Below are positions 15,303 through 24,195 of a DNA stretch of 43,733 bases, in pieces. Position numbers and translations under genes: made by a program. Below the pieces are notes generated by a model that saw only the letters and a list, made by a program, of their open reading frames with translations, made no database searches and was not told the DNA's origin. The stretch's first letter is position 1; every line of letters begins with the position of its first letter. The DNA lies in NCBI GenBank assembly GCA_020686985.1, contig JAJEPU010000028.1:1-43733 (forward strand), read 5' to 3'. This DNA comes from Brotaphodocola catenula (GTDB taxonomy: Bacteria; Bacillota; Clostridia; Lachnospirales; Lachnospiraceae).

Positions 15303-16031
15303 ATGAGCGAAGAAGTAAAAGAGACGATGGAGGATTACGCCAGCGAGCTGGAGGCATCCTATAAAGAGTTTGATCAGCGTCGGAATAGTCGTTATGAGGA
15401 ACAGGATGGTCCGGATGCAGAAAAGTGGGCAGAGCTGGCTCAGATGATGGAAGACAAGACTGTAACCACCGTGAAGGTAAAGGAAGCTGTCAAAGGCGGA
15501 CTGGTTGCTTATATCAATGATGTACAGGGATTCATCCCGGCATCTCAGGTTTCTACTCATTATGTAGAGAAATTGGAAGACTGTGTCGGTCAGCATCTCG
15601 ATGTTGTTCCGATCACTGTTGACCCGGAGAAGAAGAGACTCGTTCTCTCCGCAAGAGCTGTCATGAGAGAAAAAGAGGCAGCTGAGCGCGCAGAGAAGAT
15701 GGCAGGCATTCAGGTTGGCGAGATTGTAGAGGGAACCGTAGATTCTCTGAAAGATTACGGCGCATTCGTAAATCTGGACAACGGACTGAGCGGACTGATT
15801 CACGTTTCCCAGATCAGCAAGCAGAGAGTGAAGAGTCCGGCTGCTGTTCTCAAGGAAGGCGAGAAGGTAAAGGCAAAGATCATCGCACTCAAGGATGGCA
15901 AGATCAGCTTAAGCATCAAGGCTCTCGATGAGGATGTGGAAGTGGCAGAAGAGACCAATACCTATGATTACAAGGAGAACGGTGAGGCAACAACCGGTCT
16001 TGGCGCACTGCTGAAAGGCCTGAAACTTTAG
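15303..16031 (+). CDS. S1-domain RNA-binding protein
   Basis: A 242-residue protein with two S1 OB-fold modules. The first (about 52-120) includes GGLVAYINDVQGFIPASQ; the second (about 138-206) is canonical: VGEIVEGTVDSLKDYGAFVNL, then GLIHVSQIS and GKISLSIKALD. The first ~45 residues are acidic and helical. It resembles the short RpsA-like proteins of Clostridia, not full ribosomal S1 with four to six repeats. It probably binds mRNA in the cytoplasm. GAGGAGG (15287-15293) gives a strong start at 15303. The leader contains the MITE-like structure. A 9-bp hairpin without a T-run lies directly after the stop (16030-16070). Confidence 0.9.
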   Translation: MSEEVKETMEDYASELEASYKEFDQRRNSRYEEQDGPDAEKWAELAQMMEDKTVTTVKVKEAVKGGLVAYINDVQGFIPASQVSTHYVEKLEDCVGQHLDVVPITVDPEKKRLVLSARAVMREKEAAERAEKMAGIQVGEIVEGTVDSLKDYGAFVNLDNGLSGLIHVSQISKQRVKSPAAVLKEGEKVKAKIIALKDGKISLSIKALDEDVEVAEETNTYDYKENGEATTGLGALLKGLKL

Positions 16032-16070
16032 AGTGCAGCTGAATTCACCTGATAGGATCATCTGCACTCT
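16030..16070. repeat. Stem-loop at the end of the S1-protein gene
   Basis: AGAGTGCAG (16030-16038) pairs with CTGCACTCT (16062-16070), starting in the stop codon. There is no following T-run, so terminator function is doubtful; it may attenuate read-through to relQ or protect the mRNA end. Confidence 0.45.
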
Positions 16071-16158
16071 GGGATTCCGGTCCGGCAGGCTCTTATGTAC
16101 AAAAAGAAAGCAAATGCAAAAATCATGCATTTAGAAAAAAGAAGGAGGGATAGGTAAG

Positions 16159-16824
16159 ATGAATATCCCCGATGCATACAGCCAGTTGGACCAGTGGAAC
16201 TCGGTAATGTTTCTGTATGATTCGGCGCTCAAGGCGATCAACACAAAGATAGAGATTTTGAATGGAGAGTTTGTCCATATTTACGGGCACACTCCGATCG
16301 AACATATCAAGTCGCGCCTGAAAACGCCGGAGAGTATTGTCAAAAAACTGAAAGGCGATGGTCACGAGGTCACGATTGAAAATATGGTGGAAAAACTCAG
16401 TGACATCGCCGGAATCCGGATTATCTGTTCGTTCACTCAGGATATTTATAAGATTGCGGACATGATTGCGAGACAGAAGGATGTGACTGTTCTCTATGTG
16501 AAGGATTACATCAAACAGCCCAAACCGAACGGATACAAGAGTTATCATATGGTTGTGACGATTCCGATTTATCTGACGGAGGGACCGGTGGAGACGAAGG
16601 TGGAGATCCAGATTCGCACAGTCGCAATGGATTTCTGGGCAAGTCTGGAACACAAGATTTATTATAAGTTTGAGGGCAATGCTCCTGATTTTCTCGAGGC
16701 GGAGCTGAAAGCATGCGCCGACATGGTGGATATGCTTGATGCGAAGATGTTCTCTCTGAACCAGTCCATTTTGGCACTGGGACAGGATGGACTGGAAAAT
16801 GTGCAGGAACAGAAAGATAAATAA
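16159..16824 (+). CDS. relQ: Small alarmone synthetase RelQ (GTP pyrophosphokinase)
   Basis: A 221-residue stand-alone (p)ppGpp synthetase that transfers pyrophosphate from ATP to GDP or GTP. Synthetase motifs are clear: ESIVKKL with basic residues near 57, LSDIAGIRIIC (about 83-93), KPNGYKSYH (the G-loop, about 122-130) and VEIQIRTVAMDFWASLEHKI (about 150-169). There is no hydrolase domain, and the size matches RelQ of Bacillus and Enterococcus (about 210 residues). AAGGAGGG (16141-16148) precedes the ATG. It lies 127 bases after the S1-protein gene with no clear terminator, so partial co-transcription is possible. A ppGpp hydrolase is encoded at 4015. Confidence 0.93.
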   Translation: MNIPDAYSQLDQWNSVMFLYDSALKAINTKIEILNGEFVHIYGHTPIEHIKSRLKTPESIVKKLKGDGHEVTIENMVEKLSDIAGIRIICSFTQDIYKIADMIARQKDVTVLYVKDYIKQPKPNGYKSYHMVVTIPIYLTEGPVETKVEIQIRTVAMDFWASLEHKIYYKFEGNAPDFLEAELKACADMVDMLDAKMFSLNQSILALGQDGLENVQEQKDK

Positions 16825-16957
16825 AGGATATAGAGTTGGGAGTAAAAATTGTGCTGTCTCATATTAGTTTCATATATTTTCTGCAAAAATGAAGCAGGAT
16901 AACTGCGGGATGTTTGCGGGATAGGGTATGACACAGCACAGGAGAAACAGACATAAG

Positions 16958-18760
16958 ATGAAGACACTGGCAAAAGACACCTGGCAGATCGCCTGTCAGA
17001 ACTGGAAAAATATTCTTTTGTTCGAGCTTCTGTACCGTATGGTGACGATGCCGGCTTATTTACGGCTGATCAGCCGTGGGGTGCGTCTGGCCCTTGAGAA
17101 AGCCGGATACAGCTATCTCACAGCAGGGAATATCGGAGGATTTTTTCTTTGTCCGTGGACGATTCTGATTTTGATTGGAATTGTGGCGGTGGGAATGCTT
17201 CTGGTTGTTCTGGAGATAGCCGGACTCATTACTGCATTTCAGGGGTCAGCCTATTATCAGAAGCTGACCCCTTTGCATATTTTATGGGGCGGAATGGAAA
17301 AAACCGCGACAGAGATCTGGAAGAAAAACTGGAAACTGGCAGTCATAACTTCTGTTCAGGTTGTGCTGATGAATCTCTTTTTTGTTTTAAGGATTCTGAC
17401 GCACACAAAACCGTTGAATTTTGTGCTCAAAGAGATCATGAACGAGCCGTGGGTGGCATTTTTTCTTGTGGTTCTTCTGATTGTCCTGATCGTGGCGGTC
17501 TATCCGGCGATGTTTGTGCCGTATGGATGTATGATTGAGCAGAAAGCCTTTTCGGACAGCCTGCACCGGAGTCATGTTCTGACCCGTCATCGGAAACGGT
17601 TTGTCGCCGGACTCATGATTCTGTGTGAGATCTGCGTCTGCGCAGTCTCGATTCTCGCCTATCTCGTGGGAGTTGTGATTGCAGCGGTTCTTGTGAATTT
17701 TTATGCGGATCAGACGCTTGCGATGGCAGTCCTTCTGCGCGTCGCAGATCGGATTGAGCTGGCGGTTCTCTTTGCGGGAAGCATTCTGGCGGTTGTGGGC
17801 TGTTATGCCTCGCTTTCGGTCTGCTATTACCAGTACGGGACGAGGCATCTCCATGAAGAACGATGGGATTTTCGCTATCCGGCACGGGGGACACCAAAAC
17901 GGCGCAGAATTGTGATGGTGATGGCGATTTTGGCATCGATTGGCGTATTTTCGATCTGGGATATGGTGCGGACGGGTCCGACCGTGACCGATCGACTGCT
18001 GACTCAGGTGGAGATCACGGCGCACCGCGGAAGTTCCAAAAATGCTCCGGAAAATACGATGTCAGCGATTCAGATGGCAATGGAAGAGATGGCGGACAGC
18101 GCGGAGATCGATGTTCAGCTCACTTCGGATGGAGTGGTTGTTCTCGGTCACGATGCAAGCCTGAAGCGTGTGGCGGGAGTCAATCGCCCGATCAGTTCGA
18201 TGACCTGGGAGCAGATTCAGAAACTGGATGTCGGCTCGTGGTTTTCGGATTCCTATGCGGGGGAGCAGATTCCATCACTTGAGGAAGTGCTTGAGGCCTG
18301 CCATGGAAAAATGCACCTGAACATTGAAATCAAAAATGTGGGGGCAGACAGCGATCTTCCCGCCCGCGTTGTAAATCTGATTAAGAGTGCGGGAATGGAA
18401 GAGCAGTGTGTGGTCACCTCGACAAGTCTGAGTTATTTGAAGGCGGTCAAGGAGATTGATCCCCAGATTGTGACGGGATATATCATCTCGGCGGCATACG
18501 GCAATTTCTATTCGAGCGATGCCCTTGATTTCATCAGTTTGCGAAGCAGTTTTGTTGATCGGCATCTCGTGGAAAATGTTCATGCACAGGGCAAGGGCGT
18601 TTTTGCGTGGACGGTCAACAACAAGAGCGAGATGGAGAGATTGATGATGCTCGGCGTGGATGGAATCATCACAGACCGCCCGGTTCTTGCAAGGGAGATT
18701 GTTTACCGGGAAGAAGCGACAGAGACACTCTTTGAGTATCTGCGGATGGTGTTCCGGTAG
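16958..18760 (+). CDS. Membrane-bound glycerophosphodiester phosphodiesterase
   Basis: About 600 residues. An N-terminal membrane domain with some seven hydrophobic helices (about 15-330) resembles the glycerophosphodiesterase membrane-domain family; the C-terminal GDPD TIM barrel (about 350-595) begins TAHRGSSKNAPENT, with the acid pair in EIDV and the second His in LGHD. Such enzymes hydrolyse glycerophosphodiesters to glycerol-3-phosphate and an alcohol, possibly from lipids or teichoic acids. I place the start at 16958 because AGGAGA (16940-16945) fits it and family members begin at the following helix; an in-frame ATG at 16928 would add ten basic residues. No terminator separates it clearly from relQ. 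Confidence 0.9.
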   Translation: MKTLAKDTWQIACQNWKNILLFELLYRMVTMPAYLRLISRGVRLALEKAGYSYLTAGNIGGFFLCPWTILILIGIVAVGMLLVVLEIAGLITAFQGSAYYQKLTPLHILWGGMEKTATEIWKKNWKLAVITSVQVVLMNLFFVLRILTHTKPLNFVLKEIMNEPWVAFFLVVLLIVLIVAVYPAMFVPYGCMIEQKAFSDSLHRSHVLTRHRKRFVAGLMILCEICVCAVSILAYLVGVVIAAVLVNFYADQTLAMAVLLRVADRIELAVLFAGSILAVVGCYASLSVCYYQYGTRHLHEERWDFRYPARGTPKRRRIVMVMAILASIGVFSIWDMVRTGPTVTDRLLTQVEITAHRGSSKNAPENTMSAIQMAMEEMADSAEIDVQLTSDGVVVLGHDASLKRVAGVNRPISSMTWEQIQKLDVGSWFSDSYAGEQIPSLEEVLEACHGKMHLNIEIKNVGADSDLPARVVNLIKSAGMEEQCVVTSTSLSYLKAVKEIDPQIVTGYIISAAYGNFYSSDALDFISLRSSFVDRHLVENVHAQGKGVFAWTVNNKSEMERLMMLGVDGIITDRPVLAREIVYREEATETLFEYLRMVFR

Positions 18761-18846
18761 GCAAAGAATTATCAGCAAATGAAAACAAATGAAATAAAAA
18801 ACAGAACGATAAATAACAATAGAGAAAAAAGAAAAGAGAACAAAAG

Positions 18847-19293
18847 ATGCGTACAGTGGTACAGCGTGTGACCCATGCCAGTGTAAAAGTGGATGGTCAG
18901 ACAATCGGAGAGATCGGAAAGGGATTTCTGATCTTGCTTGGCGTCGCAGAGGAAGATGACGAAGCCATCGCAGATAAGATGGCAGACAAGATCTGCTATC
19001 TGAGAATTTTTGAAGATGAAAATGGAAAAACGAATCTCTCACTCGCTGATGTCAGCGGGGAGATTCTTGTAGTCAGCCAGTTTACGCTGTATGCGGACTG
19101 CAAAAAGGGCAACCGCCCGAGTTTTGTAAAGGCAGGAAATCCAGAAAAGGCAAACCGCCTTTATGAGTATTTCATGAAACGCTGTCAGACTCATGTGCAG
19201 ACGGTTGAACATGGACAGTTCGGAGCCGATATGAAGGTGGAACTGCTCAATGACGGCCCGTTTACGCTGATGCTTGACAGTAAAGAATTATAA
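18847..19293 (+). CDS. dtd: D-aminoacyl-tRNA deacylase
   Basis: A 148-residue cytoplasmic proofreading enzyme that frees D-amino acids (and Gly from mischarged tRNA-Ala) from tRNA. The family motifs are present: MRTVVQRV at the start, [17 protein letters not shown] (about 78-94) and NDGPFT (about 137-142), the Gly-cisPro motif that acts across the dimer. Length is standard. The leader is purine- and A-rich with only a weak AAAAGAG ribosome site. It is 86 bases after the phosphodiesterase gene and ends inside the first bases of a large hairpin. Confidence 0.95.
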   Translation: MRTVVQRVTHASVKVDGQTIGEIGKGFLILLGVAEEDDEAIADKMADKICYLRIFEDENGKTNLSLADVSGEILVVSQFTLYADCKKGNRPSFVKAGNPEKANRLYEYFMKRCQTHVQTVEHGQFGADMKVELLNDGPFTLMLDSKEL

Positions 19294-19373
19294 CTCAGAG
19301 TGGATGTCCCCCTCCTCTTTAGGTGGGGTATCACAAGTCTTCTCAGGAGGGGGACAATCCCCTTCTGAGTTAT
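19290..19373. repeat. Two-arm long hairpin after dtd
   Basis: ATAACTCAG (19290-19298) pairs with CTGAGTTAT (19365-19373) and GTCCCCCTCCT (19306-19316) with AGGAGGGGGAC (19345-19355). It includes the dtd stop codon. No T-run follows, so it is not a simple terminator. Confidence 0.65.
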
Positions 19374-19388
19374 ACGCTCCGCGAGGGT

Positions 19389-19470
19389 GCGCAGTAATTC
19401 TGATGGGAAGATGTCAGCAAAGCTGACCAGAATTACGCGCCAAGTCTCTGCGAGCGTCGACTTGAATTCA
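19389..19470 (-). repeat. Dispersed ~75-bp palindromic repeat, copy A (reverse orientation)
   Basis: Bases 19394-19470 match the reverse complement of 33567-33640 with about ten differences. Internal stems are GCGC.GTAATTCTG/CAGAATTAC.GCGC (19389-19440), GTCAGC/GCTGAC inside it, and CAAGTC/GACTTG (19441-19464). It sits between dtd and the aminopeptidase gene. Confidence 0.65.
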
Positions 19471-19502
19471 TAAATTTACTGAGTAAAAAAGGAGTGTATA
19501 TC

Positions 19503-20909
19503 ATGGCAGAGATGGAAAAAGAGAAGAGTGCCGGACAGTTGCTCGAGGAGGAACTGATGTGGAAATTCCCGCATATCGGCAAGGAAGCACCGGAGCAGAA
19601 TGAGGAGGCAAATGCATTCTGCGAGGGATACAAGGCATTTTTGAATGCAGGAAAGACCGAGCGCGAGTGCGTTCTTGGCGCGCTGAAACTGCTCAAAGAG
19701 GCTGGATACGAGGAACTCGATGAGAAGAAATCTTACGCACCGGGCGATAAGGTTTACTATGTGAACCGAAAGAAAGCGATTCTGATGACGACATTTGGAA
19801 AACGTCCGGTCAGCGACGGTGTCCGCATCAACGTGGCTCATATCGATTCTCCGCGTCTCGACTTAAAGCCGAATCCGCTTTATGAGAAGAGCGATATCGC
19901 TTACTTTAAGACCCATTATTACGGCGGAATCCGCAAGTACCAGTGGGGAACGACTCCGCTTGCGATGCACGGTGTTGTTGTGAAGAAAAACGGAGAAGAA
20001 GTGACGGTTTGCATCGGTGAGGAAGAGGGCGATCCGGTATTCTGCGTCAGCGATCTTCTTCCGCATCTGGCAGGAAAGCAGAATGAGCGCAAGCTGTCTG
20101 AGGGACTTCGCGGAGAGGAGCTCAATGTCATCGTCGGCTCGATTCCGTTTGTGGATGACAAGGTGAAAGAACCGGTAAAACTGCTCGCTCTCAAACTTCT
20201 GAATGAGAAATATGGCATCACGGAGGCAGATTTCTTCCGCGCAGAGATCGAGATGGTTCCGGCACAGAAGGCAGTCGATGTCGGATTTGACAGAAGCCTT
20301 GTCGGCGCTTACGGACAGGATGACAAGGTCTGCGGATATACGGCTCTGATGGCAGAGATCGAAGCGAAAGATCCGGAGTACACGACCGTCACGATTCTTT
20401 CCGACAAGGAGGAGATCGGTTCAGAGGGAAATACCGGAATGAATTCCGATTACTTTAAGCACTATGTAGAGAGACTCGCAGATATGGCAGGAGTTCCGGT
20501 CAGAGATGTCTTCACCCGTTCTCTGTGCCTGTCTTCCGATGTCAATGCAGCTTACGATCCGACATTCTCCGATGTATTTGAGGCAAACAACGCAAGCTAC
20601 ATCAACAAGGGCTGTGTACTGACGAAGTACACCGGCGCAAGAGGAAAGTCCTCCTCCAACGATGCAAGCGCAGAGACGATGGCAAAAGTTATCCGCATCA
20701 TGGAAGAGAACGGCGTTTACTGGCAGACCGGCGAGCTCGGCGCAGTCGATGCAGGTGGTGGCGGTACGATCGCAAAGTACATCGCTCATCTCGACATTGA
20801 TGTAGTAGATCTCGGCGTGCCGATCGTGTCGATGCATGCTCCGTTTGAGCTGGCAGCAAAGCTGGATATTTATAATACGTACAAGGCATTTAAAGCATTC
20901 TACAAGTAA
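19503..20909 (+). CDS. M18-family aminopeptidase
   Basis: A 468-residue zinc aminopeptidase of the aspartyl aminopeptidase/ApeB type, cytoplasmic, removing N-terminal residues from peptides. Metal-site motifs are present: VAHIDSPRLDLKP with His113 and Asp115, SDKEEIGSEG with the catalytic Glu pair, CLSSDVNAAYDP, and the C-terminal VSMHAPFE histidine. Length is normal for the family. I chose ATG 19503, eight bases after AAAAAAGGAG; a GTG at 19494 is in frame but overlaps the ribosome site. The gene is flanked upstream by the dispersed palindromes and downstream by a strong terminator. Confidence 0.93.
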   Translation: MAEMEKEKSAGQLLEEELMWKFPHIGKEAPEQNEEANAFCEGYKAFLNAGKTERECVLGALKLLKEAGYEELDEKKSYAPGDKVYYVNRKKAILMTTFGKRPVSDGVRINVAHIDSPRLDLKPNPLYEKSDIAYFKTHYYGGIRKYQWGTTPLAMHGVVVKKNGEEVTVCIGEEEGDPVFCVSDLLPHLAGKQNERKLSEGLRGEELNVIVGSIPFVDDKVKEPVKLLALKLLNEKYGITEADFFRAEIEMVPAQKAVDVGFDRSLVGAYGQDDKVCGYTALMAEIEAKDPEYTTVTILSDKEEIGSEGNTGMNSDYFKHYVERLADMAGVPVRDVFTRSLCLSSDVNAAYDPTFSDVFEANNASYINKGCVLTKYTGARGKSSSNDASAETMAKVIRIMEENGVYWQTGELGAVDAGGGGTIAKYIAHLDIDVVDLGVPIVSMHAPFELAAKLDIYNTYKAFKAFYK

Positions 20910-20993
20910 GAAGATCGTGCAAGAGATAAGAGAAGCAATACTAAGAAAAGCGATAAAAGAAAGACGATAGAAGAAATCTACAAAAAATATACG

Positions 20994-21035
20994 AAAAAGG
21001 AATCCGACATAAAGGTCTGTGTCGGATTCCTTTTT
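20994..21035. terminator. Strong rho-independent terminator
   Basis: AAAAAGGAATCCGAC (20994-21008) and its perfect complement (21021-21035) form a 15-bp stem with a 12-base loop ending in TTTTT. It closes the aminopeptidase transcript. Confidence 0.9.
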
Positions 21036-21066
21036 ATATCTGTTATCCTCTTTGGAATCATTTAAC

Positions 21067-21095
21067 TTGCTGTAAAATCTAAAATCCCATATAAT
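21067..21095 (+). promoter_or_regulatory. Promoter of the AAA/PD-(D/E)XK gene
   Basis: TTGCTG (21067-21072) and TATAAT (21090-21095) are 17 bases apart, about 107 bases before the TTG start codon at 21202. Confidence 0.65.
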
Positions 21096-21201
21096 GAAGA
21101 ATATAAATATACGATTAGAGATTCAACTAAATATAACATTACTGAGATAGTATTTGTGTAGAAAAATTATCTTAAACGGTTGGCAGAAAGGAGCGGTAGC
21201 A

Positions 21202-22908
21202 TTGAAAAAATTGAATCTGCCGGTGGGGATTTCTGATTTTGAAAAGATTCGTGAAAATGGATATTACTATGTAGATAAAAGTGGTTTGATTTCGGAGTTG
21301 TTGGAGAGGGAGACTGCGGAGGTGACGCTGATTACGCGCCCGCGGAGATTTGGCAAGACATTGGGAATGAGCATGCTTGCCAATTTTTTTGATATTCGCA
21401 AAGACAGCAGTGGATTATTTGATGGTTTGGAAATCACGAAAAATAAAACGTTGTGTGAGCGCTGGATGAATCAGTGTCCTACGATTTTATTTTCTCTGAA
21501 AGATATTGATGGATTGACTTTTTTAAACGCATATAATCAAATGCAGATGCAGATTGCGAATCTATATAAAGAATATACTTATCTGCTTGACTCTGATGAG
21601 ATTGATCCAGATGATAAAAATCTTTTTCTTCAAATAAAAGCGGGAAATGCAAATGAAACTCAAATTAGCCGTTCGTTGAATCTTTTGATGCGGATGATGC
21701 ACCGATATTATAAAAAACAGGTTGTCTTGCTGTTGGATGAATATGATGTTCCGATTGCAAAGGCGAGCAGTAATGGGTATTACGCGCAAATGATGGAGAT
21801 CGTAAAAACGATGATGAGTACGTCACTAAAAGATAATCTGTCTCTTCGATTTGCGGTGATTACAGGATGTCTGAAAATTGCCAAGGAGAGTGTATTTACC
21901 GGAACGAATAATTTTGTCTCTGATACGATCACGGATTCCAAGCTGAATGAATATTTTGGCTTTACGCAAGAGGAAGTCGCGCAGATTTTAAGCGATGCGG
22001 ATGCAGTGGAAAAACGAGATTGTATCAAAGAATGGTATGACGGATATCATTTTGGAGATTTTGATGTATATTGTCCCTGGGATGTGATGAATTATCTGTT
22101 TGATATTCAGAAAAATTCAAATATGCAACCGGCAAGTTACTGGAGAAATACAAGTGATAATGCGATTATTCGCTCTTTTATTGACTATGCGGGAAGCAGT
22201 ATTACAAAAAAGATGGAGACTCTGTTGGCGGGTGGATCGATTCTTCAACGTGTAGATGAAAATCTGACATATGATTATCTCCATTCTTCCGAGGAGAATC
22301 TGTGGAGTGTGCTGTATCTGACCGGATATCTAACAAAAGTCAGAAAGATGAAAGATAGAAGTGGGCTGTCTAATGAAATATTTGAACTGAAAATTCCAAA
22401 TAAGGAGATCCGGGAGATTTTTGAAACCACGGTGATGAAGTGGTTTGACGACAATGCAAAAAGCTGGGATCGGGGAAATCTGTTTCATGCAGTGTGGAGC
22501 GAGGATGACAAGGTTCTTACACAGGAAATGAGCAAATTGCTTCGCAAGACGATCAGTTATCATGATTATAAGGAGGACTTTTATCACGCATTTCTGGCAG
22601 GAATTTTTGCGGGAGCGGGATACGAGGTGGAATCAAACAAGGAGCATGGAGAAGGTCGAAGCGATGTGGTTGTGTATGACTCGGTGAATGGTCGTGTCGC
22701 AATTTTTGAAGCAAAATATTCCAAGACGTTGCAGGATATGACGGAGGATTGCAAGAGGGCGATCCGTCAGATTTCCGATCGGATGTATGCGAAAGACTTT
22801 CAGGATGATTATGACCAGATCTGCTGTTACGGGATTTCTTTTTATAAAAAACGTTGCATGGTGATGTGTGCAGAGGGAGAGCAGGTGGATTTTCCCGAAT
22901 CTGAATAA
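21202..22908 (+). CDS. AAA-ATPase-like protein with C-terminal PD-(D/E)XK nuclease domain
   Basis: A 568-residue protein of the AAA-ATPase_like/DUF1703 type. The ATPase half (about 1-290) has the family's unusual Walker A, TRPRRFGKTLGMSML, a Walker B in VVLLLDEYDVP, and the typical opening LPVGISDFEKIRENGYYYVDK. The C-terminal part (about 470-560) carries a PD-(D/E)XK core, EGRSDVVVYD then IFEAKY. Start is a TTG at 21202 with AAAGGAG (21187-21193); a GTG at 21154 would add 16 residues but has no ribosome site. These proteins are numerous in gut Firmicutes and Bacteroidetes, often as varied paralogues; the function is unknown. It has its own promoter and is more AT-rich than its neighbours, consistent with transfer. 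Confidence 0.9.
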   Translation: MKKLNLPVGISDFEKIRENGYYYVDKSGLISELLERETAEVTLITRPRRFGKTLGMSMLANFFDIRKDSSGLFDGLEITKNKTLCERWMNQCPTILFSLKDIDGLTFLNAYNQMQMQIANLYKEYTYLLDSDEIDPDDKNLFLQIKAGNANETQISRSLNLLMRMMHRYYKKQVVLLLDEYDVPIAKASSNGYYAQMMEIVKTMMSTSLKDNLSLRFAVITGCLKIAKESVFTGTNNFVSDTITDSKLNEYFGFTQEEVAQILSDADAVEKRDCIKEWYDGYHFGDFDVYCPWDVMNYLFDIQKNSNMQPASYWRNTSDNAIIRSFIDYAGSSITKKMETLLAGGSILQRVDENLTYDYLHSSEENLWSVLYLTGYLTKVRKMKDRSGLSNEIFELKIPNKEIREIFETTVMKWFDDNAKSWDRGNLFHAVWSEDDKVLTQEMSKLLRKTISYHDYKEDFYHAFLAGIFAGAGYEVESNKEHGEGRSDVVVYDSVNGRVAIFEAKYSKTLQDMTEDCKRAIRQISDRMYAKDFQDDYDQICCYGISFYKKRCMVMCAEGEQVDFPESE

Positions 22909-22950
22909 TTTATGAATTCCGGCAAATCGCTTTTTAAATTCTGGCGGATA

Positions 22951-22959
22951 TGCTATACT
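22951..22959 (+). promoter_or_regulatory. Extended -10 promoter for the PPIase lipoprotein
   Basis: TGCTATACT lies 58 bases before the ATG at 23017. The region 17 bases upstream (TTTTTA) is a poor -35, as is usual for extended -10 promoters. Confidence 0.5.
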
Positions 22960-23016
22960 TGAGGGGCACATATTTGACTGTGTAATTTTTTTGACAAAGA
23001 AAAGGGCAGAATAATC

Positions 23017-24099
23017 ATGAGAAAACATGTAAAACTGGTGCTTTGCGGTCTGGCAGTTGCAATGCTGGCAGCGGGCTGTTCCAAAAAAGATGATACGGCA
23101 AAAGAGAAGACGGCGACGGAGTCTGACAGCAGTGCTTCTACTGAGACCGAGGCAGAGATCACGGACAAGGGCGAGGTGACAAAGCTCGGAAACTATAAGG
23201 GCGTGGAAGTAAAGCGTGAGTCCACCGAAGTTACGGATGAGGAAGTGGATCAGAAGATTCAGAGTATCCTCGATGCAAATCCGGAGTATGTGGAGATCAC
23301 CGATCGTCCGGCACAAAACGGCGATACCGTTGACATCGACTATGTGGGAATGAAGGACGGAGTTGCATTTGATGGCGGTACGGCTCAGGGATACAAGCTG
23401 GAGCTTGGTTCCGGTACGTTTATCGACGGCTTTGAGGATGGTCTGGTTGGCGCATCTGTTGGTCAGGAGCTCAGCCTGAATCTGACGTTCCCGGAGAATT
23501 ATGGCAACAGCGATCTGGCTGGTCAGGCAGTTGTATTTGATGTGACTGTGAATGCAATCGAGGAGAAGAAGGATGCAGTTCTCGATGATAATTTCGTTCA
23601 GAGAGTATCCGATTTCAAGACCGTAGATGAGTTCCGTGCAGACAACCTTGCAGAGCTTCAGGAGCAGAAGGAGAAGGAAGCAGATCAGCAGGTTGAGGAA
23701 GATGCGTTCATGGCAGCTCTGAATGACTGTGAGTTTGATCTGAATGAGGCAGCTGTGGATCAGCAGTACAACAACCAGCTCAACTATTATGAGAGCATGA
23801 TGCAGGCTTACGGCATGACTTTAGAGAGCTATGCAAGCCTGTATGGCATGACTGAGGATGACTTCAAGGCTCAGCTCAGAACATCTGCTGAGAATGCAAT
23901 CAAACAGCAGTTGATGGCTGAGGCGATTGCAGAGAAAGAGGGTCTTCAGGTAGAGGATGCCGATAAGGAGGCAGTCGCAAACCAGTACGGTATGGATGTT
24001 GCAACCCTTGAGCAGAGCTATGGCGAAGAGGCAGTGAACCAGACTGCAATGATGTACAAGGTAATTGATTTCATCAAGGACAATGCAGTTGTAAAATAA
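23017..24099 (+). CDS. Exported FKBP-type peptidyl-prolyl isomerase lipoprotein (trigger-factor-like)
   Basis: A 360-residue lipoprotein. A signal peptide ends in a lipobox, LAAGC, with the lipidated Cys21. A Ser/Thr/Glu/Lys-rich linker (22-50) follows. The part from about 55 on resembles trigger factor without its ribosome-binding domain: an FKBP module (about 95-185; GDTVDIDYVGMKDG, FIDGFEDGLVG, VVFDVTVNAI) and a helical, Glu/Gln-rich C-terminal chaperone domain (about 190-355). It probably helps proteins fold outside the membrane, in the manner of PrsA. The weak ribosome site AAAGGGCAG precedes the ATG. It has an extended -10 promoter of its own and is followed after 96 bases by a HAD gene. 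Confidence 0.9.
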   Translation: MRKHVKLVLCGLAVAMLAAGCSKKDDTAKEKTATESDSSASTETEAEITDKGEVTKLGNYKGVEVKRESTEVTDEEVDQKIQSILDANPEYVEITDRPAQNGDTVDIDYVGMKDGVAFDGGTAQGYKLELGSGTFIDGFEDGLVGASVGQELSLNLTFPENYGNSDLAGQAVVFDVTVNAIEEKKDAVLDDNFVQRVSDFKTVDEFRADNLAELQEQKEKEADQQVEEDAFMAALNDCEFDLNEAAVDQQYNNQLNYYESMMQAYGMTLESYASLYGMTEDDFKAQLRTSAENAIKQQLMAEAIAEKEGLQVEDADKEAVANQYGMDVATLEQSYGEEAVNQTAMMYKVIDFIKDNAVVK

Positions 24100-24195
24100 A
24101 GTGCAAAAATAGCTATGATAACTATTAAACAATCGCAAAAAAGAAATAATAGCAACACGTAGGCAGTGAAAAAAGAAAGTAAATGTAAGGAAAGA

